A DNA stretch of 64,000 nt from Dryomyza anilis (lineage: Eukaryota; Arthropoda; Insecta; Diptera; Dryomyzidae), in assembly GCA_951804985.1 (NCBI GenBank), contig OX638131.1:57938351-58002350 (forward strand), read 5' to 3'. The notes beneath the pieces are model-generated. The model was not told the origin of the DNA and did no database searches. It saw nothing but the letters and a program-made list of their open reading frames with translations. The position numbers and the translations under genes were made by a program. The stretch's first letter is position 1; each line of letters begins with the position of its first letter. Shown one piece after another: positions 46,600-60,941 of this stretch.

Positions 46600-46616
46600 T
46601 GGCGCAGCCGGTTACC
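46600..46616 (+). promoter_or_regulatory. primer-binding site, unit 2
   Basis: TGGCGCAGCCGGTTACC, identical to unit 1. The base change CCAG to CAAG a few bases downstream (46,620 region) distinguishes the units. Confidence 0.75.
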
Positions 46617-47265
46617 AAGAACAAGATAGAAGAAAAGAAGGAAGGAAGAGACATTTTTTTTTGTTTAAGTAAAGGAAGTTACAAAGGAATTTTAAGTGAG
46701 TATTTCTGAAAATTATAGAAGTTGTAGTAGAAATAGACCGAATTTAGAAACTTTTTTTTTTCTGTCACTCAAAATAATATTCATTTGTCATAATTGATTT
46801 TTAATGAATAAATTTAAATTTAAATAAAAATTAAATAAAATTTGAAATACTCGGAACATTCATAATAATATTTTAATGGTAAATTTAAATAAAAATAAAA
46901 TAAAATTCAGATTCAGTTAAAAATAAAGTAAAATTTAAAATAGTTAGAATATTCAAAAATAAACACTTTAATTGAAAATTCATTTTATTTTACATTCAAA
47001 TAAAAATAAAATTTAAAATATTAAGAACATTCAATTAAAAATAAAGAAAAATTTAAAATAATTAGAACATTTAAAATAACATTGGAAATATTTAGAATAT
47101 TTTTAATATTTCTCTAACTAACATGGTCAAATTCATTTAAAATTTAACCTTTTAATGAACGAATTTGGAATTATAGAATTAAAATTTTTGTTTTTTAACA
47201 TTGGGAAACCAGGTGAACTGAGGAGAGTTCTAGGGGTTAAATAATATTTTTTTTTTGAACATTAT

Positions 47266-49181
47266 ATGGCGGAATTGGAACAGTCACAGTTAGCTTATAG
47301 GAATATATTAGGGCAATTGGACAGATTTACGGAGAAATTGTGGGCTCAAATCAGCCTCGAAGTAAATAACAAAGAACATTTACAATTAATAAAAAATAAA
47401 GTAAATAGTACAAAGGTCTTTTCCGAAGTAGAAAGAGTAGATGTCGTGTTAGAAAAACTAATATATTTCTTGGAACACAAGAGTGAAAATAAAATAAAGG
47501 AGGTAGAAAACTGGAAAGGCGAGTTTGCAGCCTTAACGAAAAAAATAAACGATAAATTAGCAGAAAAACAGGAGTTGTTAGATCACGCCTGCGGTTTAGA
47601 GTCGGAAAACGAGAAATTAAGAGCTTTGTTAAAAGAAAAAGATATTTCTGATGACTCAGTAGCTAGAGTACTGCATCAACAACCTAGATTAGAATTTGAA
47701 TCAGTCGAAGAGGCAACTAACAAAGTAAGAGAATTAGACTCAAAGATCAGATTTTTAGAGGCGGAGGTAAAATTAGCACAAGAAACTTCGTTATACCATA
47801 AAGAAGCTTTAAGAATAGAAGAAAATTTAGAAAACATAACAACAGATAGAACAATAATTGAAATGCCTACAGGCGATATTTCGAAATGCGTACGAAATCT
47901 GGTCCCGGTGTTCAAGGGCCGTACCTAAAACGGAGCTTCTTAGATTTATAGACGGTTGTAAGGCAGCGAACCTTAATATAAGTGAAGAAAATCAAGAAGA
48001 ATTCATGATATGCGTTAAACTGCGTCTTGATGGAGATGCATATGAATTAGTGAGGACTAAGAAAATCGATGATTTAGAATCCTTATTTGAATTGCTTAAA
48101 AACACATATTTAAAGGTAGCTACATTAGATTCCGTACAATACAACATAAGACAAGCATATCAAGGTGGAGGGGAAAGTTTGAGGGCATTTGCAAGACGAT
48201 TAGAAGTATTGCAGTCAAACGCAAACGACATAGCCGATACAATGTACAAAAAGAAGAACCTGCCAACGGACGTTTTTAACACAGAGCTAGTAAATTCAGT
48301 GCTCACTGTATTTAAAGTAGGAGTGAGTGACCCGACTGTAAAGATACTACTGTTGAGTAGCAGGGCGGATAATTTAAATGATTTATTAGATGAAGCATTA
48401 AGGGCAGAGGCTACAATACAGAGGGGGCCGAAACTACCGAAGGAACTGTATAGTTTGGAAAAAACACCGAGTGGAACTTCGAATAGTAAAAATAATCAAG
48501 AAAATGATATTAGAATTTTAAGACAAGATAGGGGTAAAAATCAAAAAAATAGAAATAATGGGTATACAGGGGGTTCCATGAAAAAAGGGCCAGTCTGTTC
48601 TTTTTGCACTAGACCAGGACACACAAGGGATGACTGTTATATCCGCAAAAATACATGAATCGAGTTGGCGATGCGGATTAAAAAGATTGGAAGGGTGCCA
48701 AGAGCAACAACAAAATCAGCAATACAAAGGACTTCAAAATAACGGTTACCAACAGCCGCACCAACAAAATCAGCAATACAAAGAACTTCTAAATAACGGT
48801 TACCAACAGCCGCAAAATCGTAATCAACAATACCAAGGCTTTCCGGACAACGAATATCAAAGTCAACAGAAACCAAATCAGCCATATCAAGGGGGTAATG
48901 GAGGTTTTCCCAATCATGGAAATAACAGTAATAATTATAATAATAATACTAATAATAATACTAATTATGGTAATGAAAATAATGGAAATAATAATCCTTT
49001 TAGAAATAACCACAGTAATAACGATAAGCCTAATAGGCCTTACAGAAGTAATAGAGCATGTTATGGGTGCGGTCAAGTTGGCCATATGATAGCGGATTGC
49101 CACGCTAAGCAAAATTTTGGGCCAAACAGTGGTAACAATCACAATAAGGGAAACTACCAGGGGCCCAGTCAAGGCCAGTAA
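47266..49181 (+). pseudogene. gag: gag of element C, unit 2, split over three frames
   Basis: Translations of all three pieces (47,266-47,928; to 48,658; to 49,181) are the same as in unit 1, including both frame breaks, the two CCHC knuckles and the Asn/Gln-rich tail. The only nearby difference seen is one T fewer in the poly-T run just upstream of the start. Confidence 0.9.
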
Positions 49182-49193
49182 GCTGGGCCAGTA

Positions 49194-49430
49194 AAATGGA
49201 CGAAAATATTGTTCATCAAACGTCGGGACTGACAGTTGATGAACAATATTTTCGCCCATTTTTTCTCCCTTCACCTTCTCCTTACAGACCAAACACGGTG
49301 GCTCAACATATGTATCAACGGTCACTCCCGACGTTTGATGAACAATATTTAACCAAGAAATATATATAAATAAATATATATATAAATAAATATATACATA
49401 AAAATAAATACAATTTTTACTTACGGCCGA
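49194..49430. repeat. inverted duplication and intron-like block, unit 2
   Basis: Same arrangement as 34,787-35,023: hairpin arms, inverted pre-protease copy, then the roughly 80-base block ending at a minus-strand GTAAGT. Confidence 0.75.
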
Positions 49431-49437
49431 TGCAGCA

Positions 49438-51392
49438 AAAACTGGAAAGGCGAGTTTGCAGCGTTAACGAAAAAAATAAACGATCAATTAGCAGAAAAAC
49501 AGGAGTTGTTAGATCACGCCTGCGGTTTAGAGTCGGAAAACGAGAAATTAAGAGCTTTGTTTATAATTTGAATCAGTCGAAGAGGCAACTAACAAAGTAA
49601 GAGAATTAGACTCAAAGATCAGATTTTTAGAGGCGGAGGTAAAATTAGCACAAGAAACTTCGTTATACCATAAAGAATAGGGATGTCAATCCCGGACTAT
49701 TTTTCAATCCCGAAATTTCGGGACTAAAAAATTTGAATCCCGGGATCCCGGGATTAGTCCCGGGATTTAAAAAAATAATAGCAAAGACATAAAATAACCA
49801 TATCTGTGTTTAAATAATAATCAATTATAATGCTTAAATCAAACTAAAGTCATATATTCAAATGCATCTGTTTTCAGGTTGGGTATTCAAATATGGTATA
49901 CTAAATCCGCGATATATAAACCCCGTTGATCATCAAAAATTTTTTTAATACTTTTTATTTAAAATTTATTTTTTAGTACAAATATAAGAAAATTAAAATA
50001 TTGAATGAACAACAAAATTTGTTATTGGGATATTGGTTTTTTGTGGAAAACAATATTTAAAAAAAAAAAAAATATAATTTTAAAAAAATAAATAGTTTTA
50101 CAAATTTTGAAATATTTAAACTTTTAATTTCAACATTATTTAAGTTGTATGTGATTTAACCGGTTATTGCAACCAAATCTCAAACGACGAAGTTGACTTG
50201 TTCATGGGCAATAACTATTTTAATTTTTATTCAATGGCTGTTTAGTCTTTTTATAAAAAAAAGTTTGTTTTTAAATGCAGTGAAAAATGCAAAAATAATA
50301 AATTGCATTTTTCTCCAAAACATTACGTATACGGAAAAAACCAAAAACGCAGTTCGAATCAGTACATTAAAATTATATAGGCATGATATGAGAAAATGAT
50401 TGCCGAACAGTGTTATTAGTCGAAAGTGACGTAATTTTTAAAAATGTGTGAATTTGTTCAAAGTCAAAAAGCATGTAATTCATTATTATTTACGGCAGTG
50501 TTTTAAGATTTTAGTCCATTAAATCCAAGGATTGAAACCGTAGCCGAAACCGAAACCGATATCCGTTTAAAACCGATATCCATTTAAAACCGAAACCGTA
50601 ATCGAAACCGTTATACGAAAATCAGAAATAAACCGTTTCGGTTTTATACCAGTTTAAAACGGTTTTTAAAAAAGCATAAAAAGAAACAGGAAAACATATT
50701 TTATTTTATATAGAAGATCTTAACTACAAGGCATGTTTAATGTCATTTAATAAAATTATGAATTCCCAAAATAAAATTTTTTTCTTGTACAATTTTCGGC
50801 GAGCTAGACTAAGCTTATGTCCCATAGTGCAATGTTAAGTTATTTGAAAAATATGGAATTAAAAGAAATTTGATACAAAAACCGAAATCAAAACCGAAAC
50901 CGTAACTTGGAATCGGTATACTGAAACCGTTTCGTAATAAAAACCTAAAACCGAAACCAAAACGCGGAAAAAACCGAAATCGAAACCGTTATTCGTTTAG
51001 GTTTCAAACCTTGATTAAATGTTAGATTTACTTTTTCACAAAATGTGTACACAAACATTGAAAGACTTTTGAATAAACTATTAAAAATTGATCTACTAGC
51101 GTTTTTTGTAATCCCGAAAATCCCGGGATTTAACGATGATCCCGGGATGAGTTTTTCGGGACTGATTGGACTCAAATCCCGGGATCCCGGGATTGACATC
51201 CCTAATAAAGAAGCTTTAAGAATAGAAGAAAATTTAGAAAACATAACAACAGATAGAACAATAATTGAAATGCCTACAGGCGATATTTCGAAATGCGTAC
51301 GAAATCTGGTACCGGTGTTCAAGGGCGAAGATTCACCGTACCTAAAAACGGATCTTATTAGATTTATAGACGGTTGTAAGGCAGCGAACCTT
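49438..51392 (+). pseudogene. gag: duplicated gag fragment, unit 2, split by the hAT-like insertion
   Basis: Same duplicated gag pieces as in unit 1, interrupted at the identical position by the same hAT-like element. Sharing of the insertion shows that the tandem duplication happened after the hAT insertion. Confidence 0.85.
49678..51204. mobile_element. hAT-like transposon (outer, with nested inner MITE), unit 2
   Basis: Same ends and ATAAAGAA duplication as in unit 1. The inner MITE spans about 50,526-51,013. Two substitutions relative to unit 1 were noticed (near 50,908 and 51,174). Confidence 0.85.
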
Positions 51393-52028
51393 AATATAAT
51401 TGATACATATATTGAGCCACCGTGTTTGGTCTGTAAGGAGAAGGTGAAGGGAGAAAAAATGGGCGAAAATATTGTTCATCAAACGTCGGGACTGACAGTT
51501 GATACATATGTTGAGCCACCTTGTTTGGTTTGTAATACAGTAGCAGGTATAATAATTCATTTCATACATTTTATAAGTATTGTGTCGATTACATTAGGGA
51601 ACAAAATAAAAAAACTAGCAGGATATGAAAAATATAAGGGAACATTTGGAGAGGAAGTAGTAAAAGTAGGGTATAGAGTAAACTACTTATTATCAAGAAT
51701 ATCAAAAAGTTTTGAGAATTTCGTGGTAGAATATAGTAAGAAGATTATATGCAATATGTGTGGGTTTAGTAAAAGAGGGAACCCTATAATATGCAGTAGG
51801 CAGAGTGATTGTTTCAAACTACCTAATGTAAGTGATGTTTTCATCGAAGTACCTTGTGTGGCTGCTAAAAATGGAAAACTCATATTACTGGTAGATTCGG
51901 GAGCAGATGCTAGTATAGTAAAGGAGGGGGCGATGACAAAATTTCCTGGTTTTGATAAAAATACTCAGAAGGGCTGCCTTTGGGAGATGCGTAAGGACAT
52001 TAGGGACAATAAACATTCAGCACAGTAG
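51393..52028 (+). pseudogene. pro: pre-protease segment and protease, unit 2
   Basis: Same as unit 1: duplicated EPPCLVC segments, then DSGA protease (near 51,894), with loss of frame near 51,972. Confidence 0.8.
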
Positions 52029-55000
52029 TATAGAGTGGTTCTGTTTAAAGATGCATGTAGTGGCAATTGAGCAAGGAATACCCGCTGATGGTATAATAGG
52101 ACGGGATAATATATGGAATAGGTCCATAATAAATGCTATAGATAAGAGTTTAATATTTTATGATAAAGATAAAAGCAATACTATACAATTACCTATGAGG
52201 ACACGGACAGATATGGAAAATATTTTTTTAAATCAGGAATTCAAAATAGAACCTAGAACCGCAAAGATAGTATCATTACGTTTAAAAACAAAAATTCCGA
52301 TCGTATTAATACATAAACAAGAAATTTGTCCAGGAGTATATTTGGGCGAAAGCATATCGAATGTCAGCAAAAATAGAGTTTATGTCTCAGTTTTAAATGC
52401 TACAGAGAAGGAAATAATAATAGACAGTACTTTTAAACCAAAATTTTCAAATTTTAATCAGTATAAAGAATCGGATACAAATAATTCTACAATAAACAGC
52501 ATAAATTCAGTAAACATTACAAACAGAATTAACAGATTATTAGAGAAAATGAAAATTGATGAGACTTTAAATAAAGACGAAATTACATCTTTACAAAATC
52601 TGTGTATTTCTTATCATGATGTTTTTCATTTAGATGGCGATGAATTAACATACACGTCAGCGCTTAAACATGAAATAATTACACAGTGGAACCAACCGCC
52701 AATTAATCAGAAACAATGTAAGCTACCCCATACACATAGGGAAGAAATTAATAGACAGGTTGGAAAAATGTTAGATGACGGCATTATATCGCCGAGTATC
52801 TCACCTTGGAATTCACCATTATTGCTGGTACCAAAAAAGAGCGGTAAGGAAGGTAGCAAGAAATGGAGATTAGTAATAGATTTTCGTAAACTAAATGATG
52901 TAACAGTTAAACAAGTATTTCTGATTCCCCGGATAGACGAGATATTAGATCAGTTAGGACATAGTAGACATTTTTCAACTTTAGACTTAGCAAGCGGTTA
53001 TCATCAGGTTTTAGTAGAAGAAAGAGATAAAGAAAAAACGGCTTTTAGTACAGGACTGGGTCATTTCGAATTTAACAGAATGCCATTTGGCTTAACAGGT
53101 GCACCAGCTACCTTCCAAAGAATAATGAACCACATATTAACAGGTTTACAGGGTATTGATTGCTTTGTTTATCTTGATGATATAGTGGTGTACGGAAAGA
53201 ATTTAGCTGAACATGAGCTTAGGTTGAGTAGAGTATTGCAGAAATTAAAGGAACACAATCTAAAATTAAATACAGAAAAATGTCAGTTTTTGCGCCGCGA
53301 AGTTGTCTATTTAGGACATAAATGTTCGGAACTAGGTGCTCTGCCAGACCCCTCAAAGGTTGAATGCGTGAAAAATATTCCGGTACCAAGAAATAAAAAA
53401 GAAGTACAAGCGTTTTTGGGATTAATTAAATATTACAGAAAATTTATAAAGAATATCGCAAAATTATCATTACCAATTAATAAGTTACTTAGAAAGGATG
53501 TTAAATTCACTTGGACCGACGATTGTCAAAATTCATTTATTAAACTAAAAGAATCAATAATTTCACCACCCATTCTTGCATATCCAGATTTTACAAAACC
53601 TTTTTTACTTACAACGGATGCCAGTAATGAAGCAATAGGTGCGGTACTGTCACAAGGCAAAGTAGGGAGCGACCGACCAATAGCATTTGCTAGTAGGGCA
53701 TTAAGTGGAGCAGAAAAAAATTACTCCACCATTGAAAAAGAATTTTTAGCTATAGTCTGGGCAACGAAAAATTTTAGAGCTTATCTTCTAGGTCGACATT
53801 TTCAAATTTATACAGATCATCAACCATTACGTAGCACAGCAAATCTCAAAGATCAAACATCAAGGTTAGCCCGTTTCAGACATAAATTATCAGAATATGA
53901 TTACGAAATATCTTACAAACCAGGTAAACAGAATTTGAACGCAGTTGCTTTAAGTAGAATTCCACATCCAGAACCAGATATTACTACGGTCCAAACACGG
54001 TCTAAGACCACACAGAATAAATTAGATAATCAAATTTCAAAAACCAAACAACAAGTGAGCACGCCAGTACTGGATGAAATAACAACAGACACCAAGAACG
54101 AATTAAACTCAAGTCTACTATTAACTGACCCAGAGGAAATTAAAACTGTTATAAAAGACTTTCATGACTTAGCATTAGGGGGTCACCAGGGCGCAGTGAA
54201 AACATATTTTAGAATCAGAAAACAATTTAAGTGGAAAGGTATGCAGAAACAAATAAAAGATTACGTTAAGAATTGTCAAAAATGCCAAGTAAATAAAAGT
54301 TCTAGGCTTACTAAAATGCCAATGGTTTTAACTGATACGCCTATACGACAATTCGATAAAGTATACAGGGATCTTGTAGGTATTTTACCGGAAAATATAT
54401 CTGGAAATAAATATATATTAACTTTTCAAGATGATTTTTCAAAATACATGTGCTGCGTTGCCATACCTGATGCGGAGGCAAATACAGTAGCAAAAGCATT
54501 TTACAACGAAATCATTACACGTCATAATATACCGAAAGTATTAGTAACGGACAATGGTTCCAATTTTGTCTCAAAACTGTTTTCAGATACTTGTAAATTG
54601 CTAGGAATTAATAAATTACATATTACACCATATCATCCACAAGCTAATGGGTCTTTGGAAAGAATCCATCGATCGTTAGCAGAATATTTAAGGAGTTTTG
54701 CAAAAGAAGATGGGTCGAACTGGGACCAATGGTTAAATTCAGCAATGCATGTGCACAATAACACAGTACATATGTCCACGGGGCAAACACCTTTCCGTAC
54801 TTTATACGGGTACGAATTTGAGATGCCAACAAATCTTAAGCGAAAATGTTCACCAGTATATAATACCGACGATTACAACAAGTTATTAATATATCAAATT
54901 CAACGCACACACGAAATCGTGAGAGAGAATCAAGAAAAAGCAAAAGAAAAATCTAAACAAATCTATGATAGCACATTACACCCAAAAATATTTAGCGTAG

Positions 55001-55194
55001 GTGATAAAATATTGTTAAAAAATCAGAACAGAAAGAATAAATTTTCACCCATTTGGGTAGGACCGTACGAAGTACTTTCGATAGTAAGTCCTGTAACGAC
55101 GATGATTTCTATGAAAGGAAAACGGAAAAAATTCCATAACAATTTATTAAAAGCATATAATTTTGAAGCAAATATAACAAAAAAAATAACGTAA
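51952..55194 (+). CDS. pol: pol of element C, unit 2, uninterrupted
   Basis: 1080 codons, the same length and motifs as unit 1. RT YLDD lies near 53,175, RNase H at 53,600-53,830, the integrase zinc finger at 54,160-54,295, and catalytic D 54,370, D 54,550 and E 54,658. One amino-acid difference was seen (NQEFKI here, NQELKI in unit 1, near 52,240); other base changes look silent. A pair of intact, almost identical pol frames against a background of broken genes suggests either a young duplication or late selection on pol; the former is simpler. Confidence 0.9.
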   Translation: MIKILRRAAFGRCVRTLGTINIQHSSIEWFCLKMHVVAIEQGIPADGIIGRDNIWNRSIINAIDKSLIFYDKDKSNTIQLPMRTRTDMENIFLNQEFKIEPRTAKIVSLRLKTKIPIVLIHKQEICPGVYLGESISNVSKNRVYVSVLNATEKEIIIDSTFKPKFSNFNQYKESDTNNSTINSINSVNITNRINRLLEKMKIDETLNKDEITSLQNLCISYHDVFHLDGDELTYTSALKHEIITQWNQPPINQKQCKLPHTHREEINRQVGKMLDDGIISPSISPWNSPLLLVPKKSGKEGSKKWRLVIDFRKLNDVTVKQVFLIPRIDEILDQLGHSRHFSTLDLASGYHQVLVEERDKEKTAFSTGLGHFEFNRMPFGLTGAPATFQRIMNHILTGLQGIDCFVYLDDIVVYGKNLAEHELRLSRVLQKLKEHNLKLNTEKCQFLRREVVYLGHKCSELGALPDPSKVECVKNIPVPRNKKEVQAFLGLIKYYRKFIKNIAKLSLPINKLLRKDVKFTWTDDCQNSFIKLKESIISPPILAYPDFTKPFLLTTDASNEAIGAVLSQGKVGSDRPIAFASRALSGAEKNYSTIEKEFLAIVWATKNFRAYLLGRHFQIYTDHQPLRSTANLKDQTSRLARFRHKLSEYDYEISYKPGKQNLNAVALSRIPHPEPDITTVQTRSKTTQNKLDNQISKTKQQVSTPVLDEITTDTKNELNSSLLLTDPEEIKTVIKDFHDLALGGHQGAVKTYFRIRKQFKWKGMQKQIKDYVKNCQKCQVNKSSRLTKMPMVLTDTPIRQFDKVYRDLVGILPENISGNKYILTFQDDFSKYMCCVAIPDAEANTVAKAFYNEIITRHNIPKVLVTDNGSNFVSKLFSDTCKLLGINKLHITPYHPQANGSLERIHRSLAEYLRSFAKEDGSNWDQWLNSAMHVHNNTVHMSTGQTPFRTLYGYEFEMPTNLKRKCSPVYNTDDYNKLLIYQIQRTHEIVRENQEKAKEKSKQIYDSTLHPKIFSVGDKILLKNQNRKNKFSPIWVGPYEVLSIVSPVTTMISMKGKRKKFHNNLLKAYNFEANITKKIT

Positions 55195-56652
<1,458 letters not shown>

Positions 56653-57001
56653 TTAGGGGGTGAAGGCACCCAAGTACATGACCACCCGCGGGACGAACAG
56701 CGTCCCGATCAGCGCGCCGGCTTCCTTCTCTAAACGCACGATTTCGCGGCAAATTAAGAGAAAAACCTCAAATGTTGGGTCATCCTTGTAATATTCGATG
56801 AGGCGATGCAGGCGTGTATCAACGCCTTCATCCCACCAATTCGCCCTGAGCGTTGTCAAATATGCCTCGAAATATTTTAGTTGATTGCTATTCCAGATGA
56901 TCATAACCTGGCGGTCGCTCATCCTACCTCGAACATACTCGGTGTTGTCGTCACTGAAGTCATTATCATCAAAATTTGTGAGAATGTCTGAAAAGAACCA
57001 A

Positions 57002-57032
<31 letters not shown>

Positions 57033-57561
57033 TAATTTAAAAAAAAAATATATATATATTTAATAGAAATGAGTAATTTAAAAATCTAAATAAATTTACT
57101 AACTGTGCTCGTCTGAATGCTCGATGACTAATCCTTGTTGTCGTAACGCGTCTAGATCGCGAATTGTTAAAGGATGCTGCCTCACGGCAGGAGGTTGCTG
57201 CCTTCGGGCAGCCCGGAGCTCATCCTGCTCCTTGCGCAGTTTCTCGCGCCTGTCCTCCTGTAAGCCCTGGGCCGCAGTTAAAAACATTTGCTGAAGAATA
57301 TATAACCAAGAAATATATATAAATAAATATATAATATAAATATATAAATAAAAATAAATACAATTTTTACTTACGGAACATGATTAAAATTGAAGTTGAA
57401 TATCCAAAGAATAAACTGCAACTTAATAATTGTCGTCCATAGAAGACAGGTATGAACATTTTTAAAATAAAAAAAAATAAAAAATCGCGAATTTGACTCC
57501 GCATTTCGAACGAAGATAGCCGGCGCCGTTTTTGTAAAATACTGAATTTGGACACTTTATA
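56653..57561 (-). CDS. antisense intron-containing gene-like unit, unit 2
   Basis: Same predicted exons and splice signals as in unit 1, at +14,341: exon 3 56,987-56,653, exon 2 57,290-57,104 (ATG at 57,287), 5' exon ending 57,375. I see no base difference in the coding exons. Function unknown. Confidence 0.6.
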
Positions 57562-57898
57562 AGTACTGAGGACAGTTCGTTAACTCACGACACATTGTTT
57601 AAATGAGGTTCTACGGTGAGTGTACGACTATAGCAAATTTACGTTTGGACAAAATAGATATTAAATATAAAGTTGAGACTAAACGATTAAATTTGGATAA
57701 AGAAACGTTAGGTTTTTGAATTTTAAAGTAAAAAAAAAAGAAGATAAAAAATTTGGACCAGGTGGAAATTAAAATGTAAGTGTATGGAATAATTTTATGT
57801 AGTATGCTAAGGTGGGAAAGGTAGATTAACTTAGGACATAAGTGTAAATAATTATATATATAATAGATATGTATAATTATTTTTGTTTTAGGGACATT

Positions 57899-58267
57899 AT
57901 GAATAAGATCCTTATGCTGGTCCTGGTGTTGGCAGCAGCTGAAGCAGTCAACATCACTCAGACGCCGATGAACGAGACAAGAATATTTTTTGAGAAAACT
58001 ACTGAGGCATTATTTTATAGTGACGAATGGACAGTGATATCTAAGTTCATACCACTGCAGTTGACGAATTTTCTGGATCTAACGAAAAAATATATGGAAG
58101 CAGCCATTGAAATGTGCCGGAAAATGAGTTCAAGCGTACCAGGAATGAATTTCGGAAGATCGTGTGAAGCAGCAATGCAAGAAACATCGTCGATAATGAG
58201 GACATTACAGAAAATGAGGGGGTTATTAAAAGAACAATTCAAAAGAATCGCCAAAAGAGGTCGCTAA
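57899..58267 (+). pseudogene. env: env N-terminal segment, unit 2
   Basis: Same signal peptide, glycosylation sites, furin-type site and premature TAA as in unit 1. The preceding splice-acceptor-like site ends at 57,891. Confidence 0.75.
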
Positions 58268-58546
58268 ATTTCGTAGGTGAGGGCTTTAACTGGGCTTTCG
58301 GCGTAATGGACAATCGAGTGATCGAGAAAAGATATACAAACATCTGGAGGACATTGAGAACCGAGAGAGCGAAACCTATGACGTCATGAGGAAACAGGTG
58401 ACGGTGATGACATCTAATTTTGGAAAACTGTCAGCACCATTGCTGGATTCTCTAAGGGAGGTGGAAGAACTACAGATGACAACACCATACAACAACAGCA
58501 GAAAATAAATAGAGATATAGATAACAAGCTCAACAAAGTACAGTTT
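58268..58546 (+). pseudogene. env: env middle part in shifted frames, unit 2
   Basis: Same out-of-phase middle segment as 43,927-44,205 in unit 1, with the same pair of frame changes. It is the third shared env lesion between the two units. Confidence 0.6.
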
Positions 58547-59881
58547 ATGTTACATTTGTTGGAAATACAGTCAACCATAAATGCTAATTTAATGGAGATT
58601 CAGGGACAACAATCAATAGAAATGGCAATAATTGACGATCTCTACAAGGGGGATCTGCATCCTACGATAATAGACCGAAAGGAACTAGACGCAATGTTGG
58701 CCCGTCTCAAATTAAGGGGCAAAGCGAATTGGTTTATTCAACAGACTTTTGATATGCATCATTTGTCAAAGGTACGAGTTTTTCCGGACGGGGATAGTCT
58801 GATGTTCATAATTAAGACACCACTGCCGGATGATGTATTATTTGCGTTGTACAGGATTTATCCGATCCCCATTAACATCAATGAGGAATGGGACTCGCTG
58901 GTTAAGACAAAGTATGACTACATAGCTGAGGCGGAAGATCGGAGTAGATTCATAGGATTAACGCACGAGGATCATTTAAGATGTGTTACGGTGAACCAAG
59001 AGATGGACAAGGAGATAACGCTATGTAGACGTCCGGGAACGATTATGACGAGCAGCAATGTACTTTGTGAGGTCACGTTAATGCTACAAAGGACAGATAT
59101 AGTGAATACCTGTGAACATGTAGCTATTAGGAAGAGTTCAGGGTTGGTAGTGAAACTATGGGCTTCAAACTCCTGGTTGTTCAGGTTTGACACGCCAGCG
59201 GTTTTCGAAGCGATTTGCGGAACAAACACGGCTACACTGACGCTAGCAGGGATGGGGTGGATGTCAGTGAATGAGGCCTGCGACTTGCACAACAGAGAAT
59301 TAATATTGCCTTATGAATCTGCACCAAGAATGTTCAGGAATGTAACCTATAAAAAAGAGGAGTACACCTTGTATATCGAAAATATAAAGGGGGAATGGGG
59401 AGCGTTACGCACAGAAAATGCGTCAGTCACACTTTTGCCAATACAGACGTCGGACCACAGCAAATTACGGTCAGCACTAAGAGATGGCCAGCGCAGTTTT
59501 GAAGATCTGAAAGCGGAAATGAGTCAGAAGCAGGAGCGGCTAGAATGGCTAAAGCATCAGCACGAGATGAAGACTTTGGGAGCATCGTACGGCGTGGTAG
59601 TGTTGGTGTTAATCTTCGTGGTATTAGCGTATTTTTGGTACCTTCGAGTAGAATCATCGAGAAAGCTAAAATTAACAGAGTCACTGAAGGATAGGAAGAC
59701 AGTAGCAACAGTAAATGCCATCAGTAGCGTAAAAATTGAGGAGAACGAGTTAGCGGAGCATATTGCATTTCGGCCAACCACAAGTCAACGAGCTGAAGTT
59801 GTTAAACAGAAACATGAGGACGAAGAGCAGAGTCGAAAACCAACCATAACGACATTGGGACCAGCTTATGGAATGATTTAG
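58547..59881 (+). pseudogene. env: env C-terminal membrane-anchored segment, unit 2
   Basis: 444 codons, the same translation as in unit 1, with one transmembrane helix near residues 348-368 and a 76-residue tail. The break upstream is shared too. Confidence 0.75.
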
Positions 59882-60442
59882 GGGTATGAGTATGAGGGAT
59901 TCTAGAAGAAAATTCAATATATATTATAAATTAGAATTATTAATATGAGGGATTGAAAAACAAAAGAGGGATTGAAAAACAAAAAAAAAAATATAAGTAT
60001 ATATAAGAATAAAAAAGTGGGGAAAAAAAATAAAAAAAAATTAAGTATTTTAGTTAAAATATCGTCGAATATGCCTAAGTTCAAGTAAACACTTCATTGC
60101 ACAAAATAAAGCATAATTGCTCGCACATATAAATAAGAATAACAACAGAATAATACAAAACAAAGCAATTACAAAGCGGTAACCTAAGAAGCTACTGTTT
60201 TGCCAACTGCAATGTTCTGTGCATTATAAACAATGTTCGGTGGTGGGGTCATTTTAAAATAGAATATGATAAATTGTTATATTTTTACCATATATTTTTT
60301 TTTAAGATAATATTCAGATATATTGATAAGACTTGTTAAGTAAACTGATAAGAGTATAATTTTTAGGCAATATCAATTATGTAAAAGAAAAAACTATTAT
60401 TCATTTTAATAATAATTTTTTCTTAAAATAAGGGTGGAGGTA
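59882..60442 (+). other. 3' untranslated region and polypurine tract, unit 2
   Basis: AT-rich, ends in the same AAGGGTGGAGGTA tract before LTR 3. Confidence 0.7.
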
Positions 60443-60937
60443 TGTTGTAAGTCAACATAGTGTGTTTTGGTAAGTCACTATACGTTGATATTATAAACGT
60501 ATCGTGACCTACTTACGCGATGACTACTTCATGCAGTTATCGTTACGTTGCAGTAAAGTGCAACGTAGGACATATGTGTCATAGTCCAGCAAGCAAATGA
60601 ACTAGCAACAGTATGAGCGAAGCTGGGTCAAACCAGCAGCAGCATGATTGGCTAAGGGCTTTTTCCCTTACGGAAGCAAATAGTGAGTGGAATTTGCGCA
60701 CGGCACTCTGCCGGAACATGTAGATTTGAAACATGCCTTCTTACAATAGTTAAGTTAAATTTTAAGTGAGTTGTGAAATAGAATTTAGAGGTGTAACAAG
60801 CCAAAAATAATGAGCTAAAAAGTGTTGAAATAAAGTCTAAGTTTAAATTAAAAGAATTCAAATATATATTATTTTTTGGGAAATAATTAAAGTACTAAAG
60901 TAGGAGTAAGTATAACTCAACGTTGGAGATACTAACA
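60443..60937 (+). repeat. LTR 3 of element C
   Basis: 495 bp. Seven substitutions relative to LTR 2 (for example CAAGCAAAT, GGCTTTTTC, GGCACTCTG, AATAATGAG, AAAGTGTTG, ATTTTTTGG, ATAACTCAA). It is the 3' end of the array; no primer site follows. Confidence 0.95.
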
Positions 60938-60941
60938 CTTT
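60938..60941. other. right target-site duplication (CTTT)
   Basis: Matches 31,690-31,693. The minus-strand gag frame of element D continues from here to the other copy. Confidence 0.85.
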